Below, piece after piece: positions 43,118 to 55,023 of a stretch of 64,000 nt of DNA. Every line of letters starts with the position of its first letter. Positions within the stretch are counted from its first letter, which is position 1. Under the pieces are notes generated by a model that made no database searches, was not told where the DNA came from, and worked only from the letters and a program-made list of their open reading frames with translations. The stretch is from Bathynomus jamesi (taxonomy: Eukaryota; Arthropoda; Malacostraca; Isopoda; Cirolanidae): NCBI GenBank assembly GCA_023014485.1, contig JAJOZX010002708.1, forward strand, positions 322,001-386,000, written 5' to 3'. The position numbers were made by a program, and so were the translations under genes.

Positions 43118-44795
43118 CTATGGCAACCAAGACAGTGTGTAAATAGCCCAAACATTTTCTGTTATATTTGTGGAAAATTTACTGTAAAAAAACAAAGGTT
43201 GGTATACTAGGTATGCGTACTTCAGAATGAAACTTGGGGATCAAGACAAATCATGGGCTCCACATAAAATTTGCAGTGTTTGTATTGAACAACTTAGACT
43301 GTGGAGTAAAGGTGAAATGGATTCTTTACCTTTTGGGATTCCACTGGTCTGGCATAAGCCTAGAAATCACAGCAATGACTACTATTTTTGTTCATGTAAC
43401 ATGCAAGGCTATAATACTGAAAATGAAAAGGAAATTTCTTATCTAAACTTTCAGTCTGCTATAAGATCTGTTGCTCATGGACCTGGTATACCTGTACCTA
43501 CTAAGCCAAATACTCTTACTATCACTTCATCTGATTTGGTGTCTGATGACAATGGAAATGATGATATTAATTGTTTTCAAATCGAAACATCTGGTGAACC
43601 CCACTTGTTTATACAAAGTGAATGTAATAATTTGGTAAGAGATTTGTCTCTCCCGAAGGATTCTTCAGAGCTTTTGAGATCCAGACTTCGTGCAAAGAAC
43701 TTGCTTTCTCCTGGGACATCATTTTACTGGTAGCTACTGAAATTGAGAAAAAGAATTCATCCAATATTTTTCTCAAGAAAATTCACTGGTATATTACAAC
43801 AATGTTTCAGAACTAATACTTAAGCTTAGGTGCTGCAATCTGTGACCCAAATGAGTGGAGACTTCATTGATTCCTCCAAAAGAAGTCTAAAAGGCATCCA
43901 CCTTCACAATGGTAACTTGTATGCATCTGTTCCTGTGGCTCATTCAGTTCACTTGAAGGAAATGTACAAAAATCTTAAGCTTCTTCTAGCTACTTAAGGT
44001 TAAATACAAAGAACATGGTTGACTACTTTATGGAAACTTAAAAGTGATTTGTATGTTGTTAGGTCAACAAGTTCCAGGTTATACGAAGTTTCCATGTTTT
44101 TTATGTGAATGCGATAGCCGAGCAAGAACTCAGCACTGGATAAAAAAAGAATGGCCGTGCAGAGTCAACCTGACACCTGGTTCTAAAAGCATTCAATGTG
44201 AAAGTTTGGTTGACATGAAGAAAGTCCTTTTACCTCTCCTTCACATAAAATTTGCTAAGGCCTTGGATGAAGATGGAGATTGTTTTTATAAGTATCTGTG
44301 TGGTAAATTCCAAACTCTTTTGGAAGCAAAATTGAAAGAGGGAATTTTCATTGGTCCTCAGATTAGAAAACTGACTTTGTTCATTGTTCTTTCAAAATGT
44401 TCATCCAATCTTGAAAAAGAAAAGTGGATTGCTTTTAAGGATGTTATCAGCAAATTTTGGGGAACAAGAAGGACCCAAATTACCAAAACATTGTGAACAA
44501 CATGCTAAATAAGTTCGAAGAGTTGTAATACGAGTTTAAAATTACATTCTTACATTCACACTTGGATTACTTCCTGAGAATCTCGGAGCACTCAGCGAAG
44601 AACAAGGAGAATGGTTTCCAAGACATCAAAGAAATGGAGAAGAGATATCAGGGAAGGTGGGACATCAGCATGATGGCTGATTACTGCTGGATATTGAAAC
44701 AGGATACTCCAGAATTATTACATAAAAGAAAAGGAACAGCGCGTACATTCAAGACTAAAAGGCATAGATCTCACAAGAAAATTCAGGACAAGTAA
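43118..44795 (+). pseudogene. Unclassified gene family A, intronless copy 1
   Basis: From ATG at 43118 (MATKTVCK, then a small deletion) the protein reads NSPNIFCYICGKFT, then in frame 43227-43733 GDQDKSWAPHKICSVCIEQL, LPFGIPLVWHKPRNH, YYFCSCNMQGY, AHGPGIPVPTKP. Later frames carry GQQVPGYTKFPCFLCECDSR, LLPLLHIKFAKALDEDGDCF, GIFIGPQIRK, EKRYQGRWDISMMADYCWIL and a basic Lys/Arg tail. Paired CxxC motifs suggest zinc-binding N-terminal and central domains. There is no intron at positions where copy 2 has two. At least four shifts or stops mean it is probably inactive. The family recurs as uncharacterised invertebrate protein; I do not know its function. Confidence 0.7.
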
Positions 44796-45029
44796 AGAAC
44801 TAAAGATTAATATGTAATTGATGTTAATAGTCTTCTTTCTTTTTAAAGTTGTTTGTATTTGTAATTAGTATAACAAAGCAAAATAGGTAACTACCTAATG
44901 TAAATTGAAATAAATAATACTTATTTATGTTGTTGTTTTTCCTTTCCAGTTTGCAGAAAATCCTTGTGTGATAGAAAAAAATGGACACCTTATTTGAAAT
45001 CAGCATAGTTGAATTATATAAAATCAGTT
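44796..45029. other. AT-rich 3' flank of family A copy 1
   Basis: Contains AAATAAATAATAC near 44907, a possible polyadenylation region. No gene. Confidence 0.4.
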
Positions 45030-45956
45030 ATTAGTAAGAAAACAACTCTTACAAAGTTCTCATTCGTAGGCCTGTGTAATTGGAAACTCTTCTTGCAAAA
45101 GTAAATGCAGTTAAAGTTCTTGGTACCTATCAAGTTTGATGAAAAATTTAAATTTCCAAAGCCACACAACATCTAAAATAAAAAATATCTCAATTTCTCT
45201 ACTTTCTCTACATATCATAATGTTTAAACTAAAAAAAAATTATTCCCCAAAATGTCCTCCTCTTACTGTATTACTCATTTTGTCCATCCACACTTGCAAT
45301 ATGGAATTGCAGCATGGGGTAGTACAAAGAATTATATACTTTATCCACTAGAAGTAATCCATAAAAAATCAAACAAGCACCAGTGCTAATTTCATTTTGC
45401 AACTCACTAAAGAAATGTTTTATTAACTCCTACTAATGTATGTGTTTTTATGAATATATATTGCAACTTGTAAATATTACTGAACAATAAAAATCACCGA
45501 TTGTATATGCAAAATTCACAATCTTAAAGTGGGTGCAATCATAAACCCTATAAATTAGATGTTAAAAGTTTCCAATATATTATGCCATAGTTATAATATG
45601 CCTCTCATCTGTATCTTTGTAACTTTAAGATTGTATCATGATTTGTATTGTTCACCATTTTCCTTTTCTATTATTTCAAAGATTATTTCAGTTTTCATTT
45701 GTAATGACAGAGTTAACTAAATGCAACATTATTTTGTTTTCCACAAATTCTGTTTATATTTGACATTTTCCTTTGTAAAAATAGAAATGAATCTTGAAGA
45801 CTTTTGCCTGAAAAGGTGTCATGCTTCCTGATGGCCTATTCAAATAAGAATACTGTAATTAAACTCCAAAAATTAAATGTTAATACCAACATTGTGTAAA
45901 CCAGTATGGATCTTATGTAATGTGTTCTTTCTGAATAAAGATTATTATTATTAAAA
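45030..45956 (+). mobile_element. LINE 3' fragment with (ATT)n tail
   Basis: A frame near 45278-45375 reads HFVHPHLQYGIAAWGSTKNY, matching the YGIxAWG region of jockey/CR1-type RT C-termini. The 3' part runs to GAATAAAGATTATTATTATTA (about 45934-45954), a polyadenylation signal and ATT tail. The rest of the RT is missing. Confidence 0.6.
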
Positions 45957-45992
45957 TTGGGAAGATCATTCATAATCACCCAGTATATACAG

Positions 45993-46564
45993 TAGGGTGG
46001 CTCGTTTTTACACTTTTTTCGATATTTGATTGGGGGTAGTGCGGAAAAGTTGCGATTTGGAGAGAAAATAAAGTGTATAAAATTTTTTTGATCTATGTCA
46101 ATGCCTTCCGGTGGCGGTGAGTCCTTAAAAATCGAAAAATAGGCCTAAAAACACACAAAAATTTTATATAATGTTCATTGTTCAATGACTGCTATTAATT
46201 TATTCAAGCCTATAATAGTGTTCTCAGGGTTGTTTGCACAGAAATATACCGGAATTAACATTTGTATAACATCTTGTTAAAACTTGCTTTAAATCAATAT
46301 TTTGGATATTTTAATGGCTAAGATGCCACCGGAAGTTATTAACAGATTGTGCTGAAATTTTTATTGTTTATTTTGTAAGTCTTTAAAACCATTTTCCAAT
46401 CTACCCCGTTAGGCCTATTTTTCGATTTTTAAGGTCTCGCCACCACCGGAAGGTATTGACGTAGATCAAAAAAATTTTACACACTTTATTTTCTCTCCAA
46501 ATCGCAACTTTTCTGCACTACCCCCAATCAAATATCGAAAAAAGTGTAAAAACGAGCCACCCTA
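45993..46564. mobile_element. MITE with about 158-bp terminal inverted repeats
   Basis: Begins TAGGGTGGCTCGTTTTTACA and ends with its inverse. The arms 45993-46150 and 46407-46564 differ at only a few bases. No coding sequence. TA at the ends suggests a mariner-type or other TA-targeting element. Confidence 0.8.
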
Positions 46565-47104
46565 ATATACAGTCAACCCTCAACTTACGTAATTAATCCA
46601 TTCTGAGATGAGTTACTTAACTCGAAAATGATGTAAGTCGAACCCCAAAATACATGTAAATTGGGTAATCAATTCCAGGACCCCAAAAAAGTATTGAAAA
46701 TAATAATAAAATTAATTTTTTTTATAAAAACTGTATATAAACAGAATTATAATTGTAATTAATAACACTGGTATGCATATGAAATTTTTTTGTCTGCTGT
46801 GGTTTTTTCAACTCATATTATATAATTTGACCATGCTGAATTTGAAAATGACATTGGTTTTCCTCAATCAGGTCAGGTTTTTTCTCTATTGGCCATTTAT
46901 TATAAGTCCAATTTTATCCCCAAATTTATTGATTTTTTTAGCTTAAACACTGTAGATACGAGTAATATTATAAGAACACACGTGAAAAATGAAAACATTG
47001 TGTGAATAAATACTTTTATTCATACAATGAATATGGAAAAAAGTTTATTAAGGAAGGAATGAAGTTTTTTTGGCTTTCCATCTGTGTTTTTCTTCGGGCA
47101 CGTC

Positions 47105-49278
47105 TCACTTCAAACACCAGCAATAGTCCGCCAGCATATTGATATCCCAGTTTCCCTGGTACCTCTCTTTCATTATTTTGATATCTTGGTGAAATTGTTC
47201 ACCCTGTTCCTCACTATAATCCCCACAATTTTCAGGAAAATAGTCCAAGTGGGACCACAAAAAGTGCATTTTTATGGACATGCGTGACCCATGAGCTTTG
47301 AAAGCTTCCATCAAGTTTTCGACAATGGACTCGTATTCTGGACTTCTACGCTTACCAAGAAAATCACTGACAACTGATTTGAATGCCTGCCAGGCATTCT
47401 TCTCAGTTGGAGTCATTGCGTTTTTGAACTGAGTATCCTTGACCAAAGTTCGAATTTGAGGACCATCAAAAACCCCAGCATTTAGTTTAGCATCAGATAT
47501 ATGAGGAAATTTACTCTTGAGATATCGGAATGCTGAACCCTCCTTATTCATTGATTTGATGAAATTTTCATCAAGCCCAGCTTAATATGAAGTGGTGGGA
47601 GCAAAATTTTTGTTGGTGGTACAAGGGGCACTAAAACGACATTATGCGACCCAGGTTCAAAATTCTCTCTGGATGCCCATTCACGCTGTGCATAGTGCTT
47701 CTCATCCGCTCGGCTATCCCATTTGCAGAGGAAACATGGGTATTTCGTGTATCCCCCTTGCATTCCCAATACAAATGCCACAATCTGAAAAAAAATGAAA
47801 ATATTTAAAGAATTTAGAGAATTTGTTCTATCAGATAAAAAAATCTATGCATTGGACTGTATCACTTCTGTGGGGAAGTTAAGTGTTCTTATACTCTCAA
47901 ATAACCTTTGGAAAAACAACATAGTCAATAGCAATAGTTTACTTATGATATTAGTATTACCTTCAAATCTCCACAGATCCTCCAGTTATGTTGGTTGTAT
48001 ACGAGAGCATCCAGTAAAATTTTCATGTTATCGTAGCTCTCAGTAAGTTGTACTGAATGAACTACAGGGACTGATGCAACCCTATTCCCAATGTTGAGAA
48101 GTACTGCTTTCAAACTTCGTTTAGATGAGTCTATAAATAGCCTCCATTCTGATGCGTTATATGGCAGGCCCAAGGATTCGATAGCCCCTCAACATTGCAG
48201 TAGTACACTAAGGAAGAGGTATTTTCGTGCACTGCAAAAAACTTGCGGAATTCTTCCTCTCATTTCCTATACCAGGAGAATGTTGTTCCCGGAGCCAGCA
48301 AGTTGTCCTCTCGAAGTCGTGAGCCCAAGATCTCGGCAGCTAATTTGGAAAGTCCTAAATCCCTGGTAAGATCATTAAGTTTGGCCTGGTTGAGAGGCCT
48401 CGGCTCATTTGAAGCGGTATTTTGAGGTATATACGACTGGGACTGGTCATTGGCATTGGTCATTGATTCATCATCAGAATCATCGAAGTCCAGGGTTTGA
48501 GGTTGGTCGGGTATTGGAATTCCAGGACCATGGGGTACAGGTCTCATAGCAGAAGGAATGTCAGGGTATACAACAATGTGTTTATTCTTCTTGTTAACTC
48601 CTGAAAATAGAAACACAGAAACATGGATATAAAACTTGCATATGAAATAGAAGAAGCATTCAGACAGTGGTGGCTCGTGAGGGAAGGCTGCGGTCTGTAA
48701 GATATGAAATAGGTCGATGGAGTCTGTATATTTTCTTTCTTTTTCATTCATATTGTCCCTTCGGGGACAATATGAATGAAAAAGAAAGAAAATATACAAT
48801 CATTGTATATGTAAATGTAACTTGTATAACAATATGTATGTGTAAATGTATTTTCTATAACAATATGTAAATGTATGATTACCATTATGGTGAATATTAC
48901 ATTATGGTGAATATTATGTCGTTTCATACGAGGATTTCAAAATATTTAAGAATTAAATAAATTTATAAGCCCACCTTGGAGGTTTGTCATGCAGAAATAG
49001 CAATCTGTCACGTGATCCTTTCCTTCTCTCCAAATCATGGGAATTCCAAAAGGCAAAGATTTCGCTCTGCCTTTGCTCCATCTTCTCAAATTTTCAATGC
49101 ACGTCTTGCAGCACATATGAGGGGCAAAATTTTTGTCCTGGTCCCCTAGCTTAATTCCAAAGTATGCTCTATACATTGTCTTCACAAATTTAGTGATTTG
49201 GGACTGGTTATTTGGCATGGTAACCATCCCACATATGTAGCAGAATCTATTGGGATCATTTTTACACGCTCTATTCAT
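47105..49278 (-). pseudogene. Family A gene, intron-bearing copy 2
   Basis: Exons on the minus strand: about 49278-48979 (MNRACKNDPNRFCYICGMVT, DQDKNFAPHMCCKTCIENLR, LPFGIPMIWREGKDH, CYFCMTNLQ), 48602-47960 (GVNKKNKHIVVYPDIPSAMR, HGPGIPIPDQPQ, APGTTFSWYRK, NASEWRLFIDSSKRSLKAVL, HNWRICGDLK) and 47788-47105 (GMQGGYTKYPCFLCKWDSRA, LPPLHIKLGL, GVFDGPQIR, FLWSHLDYFPENCGDYSEEQ, KERYQGNWDINMLADYCWCL). The donors are CCAAG/GTGGGC and TTGAAG/GTAATA; the acceptors end TTTTCAG and TTTTTTCAG. A TGA after SWYRK, one shift after KLGL and a TGA after CWCLK are the only clear lesions, so this copy is younger or better preserved than copy 1. Confidence 0.75.
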
Positions 49279-49664
49279 TATGAAATATTTTATCTATATG
49301 CCTGAAAAGTAAAAAAAGATATGCAAGTGAAACAAGTGATGATAGATGTTACTGTTCCAATTCCACTTTGACAAAATCACGAAAAATTCTATTTTACTTA
49401 TGAGGCCATAGCCAGATAACCTGAGCTGATTGAGAAAAGTGGATTGCAGATTCGAAATCAGCAGGAAAAACTCTATAAGAATCACTTACAAAACCCTTGA
49501 CAGCAAAATTGATGCATACCAGTGTAATTATTGTTAAGAAACATCATCTGTAAAAGAAAATACATATAAAAAATTAATTTAGACTTACATTGGAGAGAGA
49601 GAGAGAGAGTTGAATGGCTTGGAGGGTTAGCGATGGTGGTAGTGGTGGGTTGAGGAGAGGGGGT

Positions 49665-51415
49665 TTATTGGTGGGAAGTAGAAGTCCCCAGATTGACATC
49701 TGAAGGTTGTTCTACTGCACCATCAGCCTCCTCTGAGGGCTGCTCCTCCAACCGTGGCCTCTTGCTGGCTCTGGTGAAGAAGCTGTCCAAAGTAACTTGC
49801 TTCTTCCTACTACTGGACTGCAGTTTCCTGAAATATGAAATCACTTTGTCTTCAAACTGGCACTGAAGAAGCTCTGTTTCAGCAATTGCAGGATGCCATT
49901 CCAGTTGGGACTTCACTTTCTCCCAGCCATCTAAAATTGCATGAAGACCAGCAGTAGAAATTTCTTTGTCACTCCTGTTCTTCTTCACCACTGTCGTGTT
50001 CTCCAGCTTCTTGCATTGCCTGAAGATCTGTAGTGCTTAAAGTTGCCCTGTGTTGTTCAACCAGCTCTGTGATGTCTTCACTGTTAATTACAAGGCCCAA
50101 TGTTTGACCAAAGTTGAGAATGTCATTTACAACTTGTGCCTCTGGAGGCTCTTCAAAACCTTCAAAGTCATAAACAACAGAAGGCCACAAGTTTTTCCAA
50201 GCCGAATTGCAACATCTAGCTGACAGTTCTTGCCATGAAGTCACAATTAGGCAGACTGCATCAAGAACAGTGAATTTTGTTCTCCAAAATTCCTTTAATG
50301 GGATAGCATTCTCACCAGAGGTTGCCTCAAAACACTTGTGAAACATATGTTTTGTATAAATCTTTTTAAAGTTTGCTATGACCTGTTGGTCCATAGGCTG
50401 GATAATGCTTGTTGTGTTGGCCGGTAGAAACTTAATTTTTATGAAGTCAAACTTTGCCTCCAATGCTTGTGACAGTTGAGGATCATGCCCTGGAGCATTA
50501 TCCAATAAAAGAAGTGCCCTCCTAGGAAGTTTATTGGCCTTCAGATAAGCTTCAATGCTTGGGCAAAAAACATCGTAAACCCACTCATTGAATATATGGC
50601 AGGTTACCCAAGCCTTTTTGTTTGATTTCCAACAAACTCCAAGTTCGCCTTTGACTATTTTTTGTTGTCTGAAAATTCTTGGTGTTTCAGAATGGTACAC
50701 CAAGAGTGGTTTTACCTTCATGTCTCCTGAGGCATTGGCTGCAAGCAACAAAGTCAGCCGATCTTTCATTGGCTCGTGGCCTGGCAATTTCTCTTCATCT
50801 TTGGTGATGTATGTGCGCTTAGGCATCCTTTTCCAAAATAGGCCGGTTTCATCAGTGTTGAAAACCTTCTGAGGAAGATAATTGTTTTCCTCAATGTAAG
50901 ATGCAAATTCTGTTTTGAAATTTTCAGCAGCTTCCCTGTCTGCACTAGCTGCTTCGCCACTGCATAACACTTATTAATTCAGCGTGTCTTTTGAATCACT
51001 CGAACCAGCCTTTGCTGGCTTTGAAGTAAATTTGTTCGTGCTCTTCTTCAGGATTCTGTTTCACTAAATCGTCAAAAATTTGCTTTGCTCATTCACAAAT
51101 AAAAGAACCACTTACAGAGTCACCTCTCATTTGAATATCACAAATACAAACTAACAACAGTTTTTCCACTTCCACAATTATATCTCGTCCTTTTCGAATA
51201 ATAGCTGAAGCATCACTTACTTTAGCACTCTTTATTTTGTCTTTGTTCTTTAGAATGGTAGCAATAGTTGTGTACACAAAGCCATATTCCTTCATTAAAT
51301 CTTTAATAGTAGCACCACCTTCACTTTTTCGAATGATATCTTGCTTTTGTTGAATTTCTGTGCGCTTTCTTGCTGGCTTAGCAGCAGCAGCAGCAGCCGC
51401 CAACTTTGGGGCCAT
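49665..51415 (-). pseudogene. Tigger/pogo transposase (CENP-B type)
   Basis: The N-terminus (51415-51089) is an alanine-rich start then KRTEIQQKQDIIRKSEGG, a CENP-B-type psq helix-turn-helix (IKDLMKEYGFVYTTIATIL). The DDE domain lies at 50970-49969: first Asp in NTDETGLFWKRMP, second in LLLDNAPGHD, third in IIQPMDQQVI. The C-terminal tail (49991-49665) has FEDKVISYFRKLQ and an acidic end. One or two frameshifts and stops occur between 51089 and 50970 (the GWF / HAELI region), and one near 49980. All three catalytic Asp residues are kept. Confidence 0.92.
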
Positions 51416-52217
51416 GGTTAATTTTAATTTCTATCACTTATTTTAAAATTGTAAATAAAATTTTAGCACCGTTTTTATTTATTATTGTACAAAATTATTT
51501 GATTAGTGAAGCACTGGTTCTAATTCTTTGCACAGTTTATTAAATCACAGAAAAAAATTATAGCGTGTTATTTCATCAATGTTTCAACTTCACACAGGCA
51601 CTTTTATATTTTAGATTATTTAATAATCCTTAATAATTTCACATTTATTAATTTGCCAAATTATTAATCACTTTATTCAGTATCACTTTATATAATTATG
51701 CACAGTAAAAATAATGAAATAACATGAAATACCTGGTGTCCTGCCAGTGAGTAGTCACGCACTGCGTTTGCGATTACGCAGCTATTACGCAACATGAAAT
51801 AATTACGTAAGACGAATCAATTACAGTCAATGGGGGGGCTTCTCATAACTCGAAATTATGTAAGATGGTGATGACGTAAGTCAAGGGTCAACTGTATATT
51901 AAAAATGTTTCCTATGATTCCAGACTTTTGAAACACCCTATATATGAGAATAATTAAAAATAATTGTAATTTAGCTTTTACCCAAAATAACTTATGAGGT
52001 CTTTATCAATATTATATGCACATTCATATCTAGTATATTTACCGGGGTGACATTAATGGGCCCAACCCAGTTTTTCCCACTTGGGTTTTTGCAAAAACAC
52101 CCTTTTGAAACACCTAGCATTTTCTCCACTCATGGGTTTTTTCAAAAGTACTTTATAGTCACCTGCATCCTAACAATGTACAGTTCTAAGCACAATGTTA
52201 ATGCTCCAAATCTAAAC

Positions 52218-52600
52218 CAGTGATGGGCAACCTAGACTAGTGAGTAGCCTTCCTTCATCTCACTGGGCTGCAAGGTTAAAAATGTGCATGTTTGCTAAAC
52301 ATGGCCTCACGAATATGCTTAAATACATTTAATACAGCCCAAAAATTTTATAGAGTTAAACAAAATTATTATTTATATATTTATTGAATTGTGATTAACT
52401 TCAAATTGTAAAGCAAAAGATACATTTTTTATGCTTATGATTTATGCTTATTAATATAAAGAAATTTTGTTAAATCAAACAAAATTATCAGTAAATTATC
52501 AAAATATTAATATAAATTCCATTGGACAGTACATGCGGTTAGTAAAATGCCTCTTGGGCTGCACTCAGAAATCTAATGTGCCACAGGTTGCCCACCACTG
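52218..52600. mobile_element. hAT MITE (TSD ATCTAAAC/CTCTAAAC)
   Basis: Ends CAGTGATGGGCAACCT and the inverse AGGTTGCCCACCACTG, typical of hAT-Charlie-like elements, with an 8-bp flank repeat differing at one base. 383 bp, no coding sequence. Confidence 0.8.
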
Positions 52601-52983
52601 CTCTAAACCATTATTGTACTCATGGTAAGATTTATTGACAGGATCCTATTGTAGAAGAGAGATTGGTAGGTATATAATATAAATAGCCTTCAAACCTTTA
52701 TTTAATCTTGCAAATAATGAAACAAATTCTTGTGAAAGTTTTTTATTTTGTTACTGCTAAACAAAATGGGTAAAATTTCTTTTAAATGCTCTAGCTCAGT
52801 GCTGCTTAAACTTTTTCAATGTCATTCACCCTTGAGTCATTGTTACAAAATTTCATTTGCCCCTGACTTCACCTTATAATTTGTTATGTTCCATTTTCCT
52901 TTCTCTCTATATATACACAATTAAATATGGATCAAGTCAACACTTTGTTTGGGAAGGAATAATGATTAATTACTAAAAATATA

Positions 52984-54275
52984 CAGGGTGTCCATAAATT
53001 ATTCACCCCATTATAAGCCTTAATAAATTCGTTATTATAGGAGCTATCTTAAAACGGTTTGCGGCAATTAATAACACAACTCAAGAAGTTTTTGTTTTAA
53101 TTCAGTAAACCTCCACGTGAGCCCCATTGGTAGCACGCAGAACATCAAGGCGATAGATGATTTCATTCCAAACATTAAGAAGCATGTCTTGCGTGATGGA
53201 AGCTAATGTGTCTTCAATCTGGTGTCTTAATTCTGTGATGTTATTAACCTTCTTTGCATACACTCTGTCCTTTGTATAGCCCCATAAAAGAAATCCAGAG
53301 GCGTGACATCCGGGGAACGAGGAGGCCATGGAATAGGACCATCTCGCCTGATCCAACGAGAAGGGAACTTTTCATTGAGGAACCTCCGCACTTCTAATCC
53401 CCAGTTTGGCGGTGCCCCATCTTGCTGAAAGAACACACAGGGCTGCATATCCTCAAGCTGAGGTGCAGCATACCATTCAAGCATATCTAGGTAATTTGTA
53501 GCCTTCACAGTGTTCTCATGGAAGAAAAATGGTCCAATCACACGGTTATGGGAGAGAGCATACCAAATGTTTATCTTGGGACTGTTGCGTTCATGTTCAA
53601 TAAATTCATGCTGATTTTCTGATCCCCATATATGGCAATTGTGTCTGTTGACTTTACTAGACAGATGGAATGTCGCTTCATTACTGAAAATGATATTGTT
53701 CAAAAAATGCTCATCTTCATCAATACAGTCAATAATGTCAATAGCAAACTGTACCCATTTGGGTTTGTCATTTGGTAGAAGTTTCTGAAAGGTTTGCAAT
53801 TTGTAGGCATAAAGTTTCAACCTCTTGTGAACCACTTTATGCACTGTTGAACGCGGTATTTGCAGTTCTCGGCTTGCTCGGCAGATGGATTTTGTAGGAT
53901 ATCAGATAAATGCCTCCTGAATTCCTGCTATCTTATCTTCAGACACACTAGGCCTTCCAGCTCCTTTCTGATGCAGCACACTGCCAGTTTCTTGAAATTG
54001 TTTCAGCCATCGCTTCAGTGATTGCTTTGTTGGTGGAGTTTTCTGATATTCCTCCCAAAAATGTCTCTGTACAGTAATTGGAGATTTGGTTTCCCACATC
54101 CACAGCACACACATTGCTTTCTCCTTCACTGTCGCCATTGTGCCCCTAGTGGATGCTCTGCGAAATAGATAAAAAAAATTCTTGTTATTAATTGCTGCAA
54201 ACCGTTTTAAGATAGCTCCTATAATAATGAATTTATTAAGGCTTATAATGGGGTGAATAATTTATGGACACCCTG
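52984..54275 (-). mobile_element. DD41D Tc1/mariner element with long inverted repeats
   Basis: Terminal inverted repeats of about 95 bp starting CAGGGTGTCCATAAATTATT, flanked by TA. The 1292-bp length is that of a complete element and it holds the whole transposase, with shifts. It is the only full-length DD41D copy in the window. Confidence 0.92.
53102..54138 (-). pseudogene. DD41D transposase, near full length, first Asp replaced
   Basis: The N-terminal frame 54138-53902 has MATVKEKAMCVLWMWETKSP and a helix-turn-helix (TKQSLKRWLKQF, hinge HQKGAGRPSVSE). After a shift near 53900 the frame 53844-53227 carries IIFSNEATFHLSSKVN, where Asn stands in place of the expected first Asp, then the second Asp in FQQDGAPPNWG and the third in WPPRSPDVTPLDF, 41 residues later. 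Another shift at about 53280 leads to the tail NNITELRHQIEDTLASI. It is dead through two shifts and the D-to-N change. Confidence 0.9.
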
Positions 54276-54438
54276 TATTGTTTATTTTACCACCATAGTA
54301 GTAAATAAAGTTTTTCCCAAAATCATTCAATTCTTACATTTTATTTACCTTATAAGCAATCTTTATTACTCCAAATCTGATGATTATTATCATTGACTGA
54401 ATCAGTTTCATATATATAAAACATTAAATAATATACTA

Positions 54439-55023
54439 CAGTGAACCCCCGATTTGAGTATGTAATCCGTTCCAGCATGGCGTACTCAATTTGAACTTAA
54501 TAACCTATGGGAATTAATTAATTCGTTCCAAAAACCCAAAAATTTCACCCCACCCCTACTTTTTCTATAGAAATTGGCCTACGAAATTTAGTAATTGTAT
54601 TAAAAATAGACAGAATAGAATACAAAATACATACCGTACAATATAGACAAAATAGAATAATCCTGTAGGAGTCTTGCTTGATGTGCTGGAAGTTCCAGAT
54701 GAGGAATGGAGGGGAGGAATTATTGCTTGGAGGGAGAGTCTCCTTCCATGATGATGTCTGGTAACTCATCAGGGCTAGGCATTCTTAGGCCCACAGCCAA
54801 TGACATGGAAGAGGTAGAGGGTTGGGGACTTGAGGGCTTGAAATAAGCATCAATTTTCTGTTGCTTCTGCCTGTTTGCTATGAATGACTTAAAGTAGCTC
54901 ATGACCTTGTCCTCAAACAAGCCGGCTGGCATACTCAAATCGAGTTTTCTACTCAAGTTGAGTCAATAGGAGCCTATGGACGAGCGTACTCAAATCGAAA
55001 ATACTCAGATCGGGGGTCCACTG
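54439..55023 (-). mobile_element. Tigger deletion derivative
   Basis: Ends CAGTGAACCCCCGATTTGAG and inverse, TA flanks, 585 bp. A frame at 54956-54720 (LFEDKVMSYFKSFIANRQKQ, QKIDAYFKPSS) matches the C-terminal tail of the Tigger transposase at 49665-49991 (FEDKVISYFRKLQ), so this is an internally deleted relative that kept the end of the gene. Confidence 0.85.

Larger units (their letters stand above)
46570..51894 (-). mobile_element. Tigger/pogo transposon with passenger family A gene
   Basis: Ends CAGTCAACCCTCAACTTACG and the inverse CGTAAGTCAAGGGTCAACTG, flanked by TA. At 5325 bp it is over twice the usual Tigger length (about 2.4 kb). The transposase (49665-51415) occupies one part and an intron-bearing family A gene (47105-49278) the other, both on the minus strand. 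I find no separate terminal repeats around the family A part, so capture or an unrecognised nested insertion are both possible. Confidence 0.75.
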
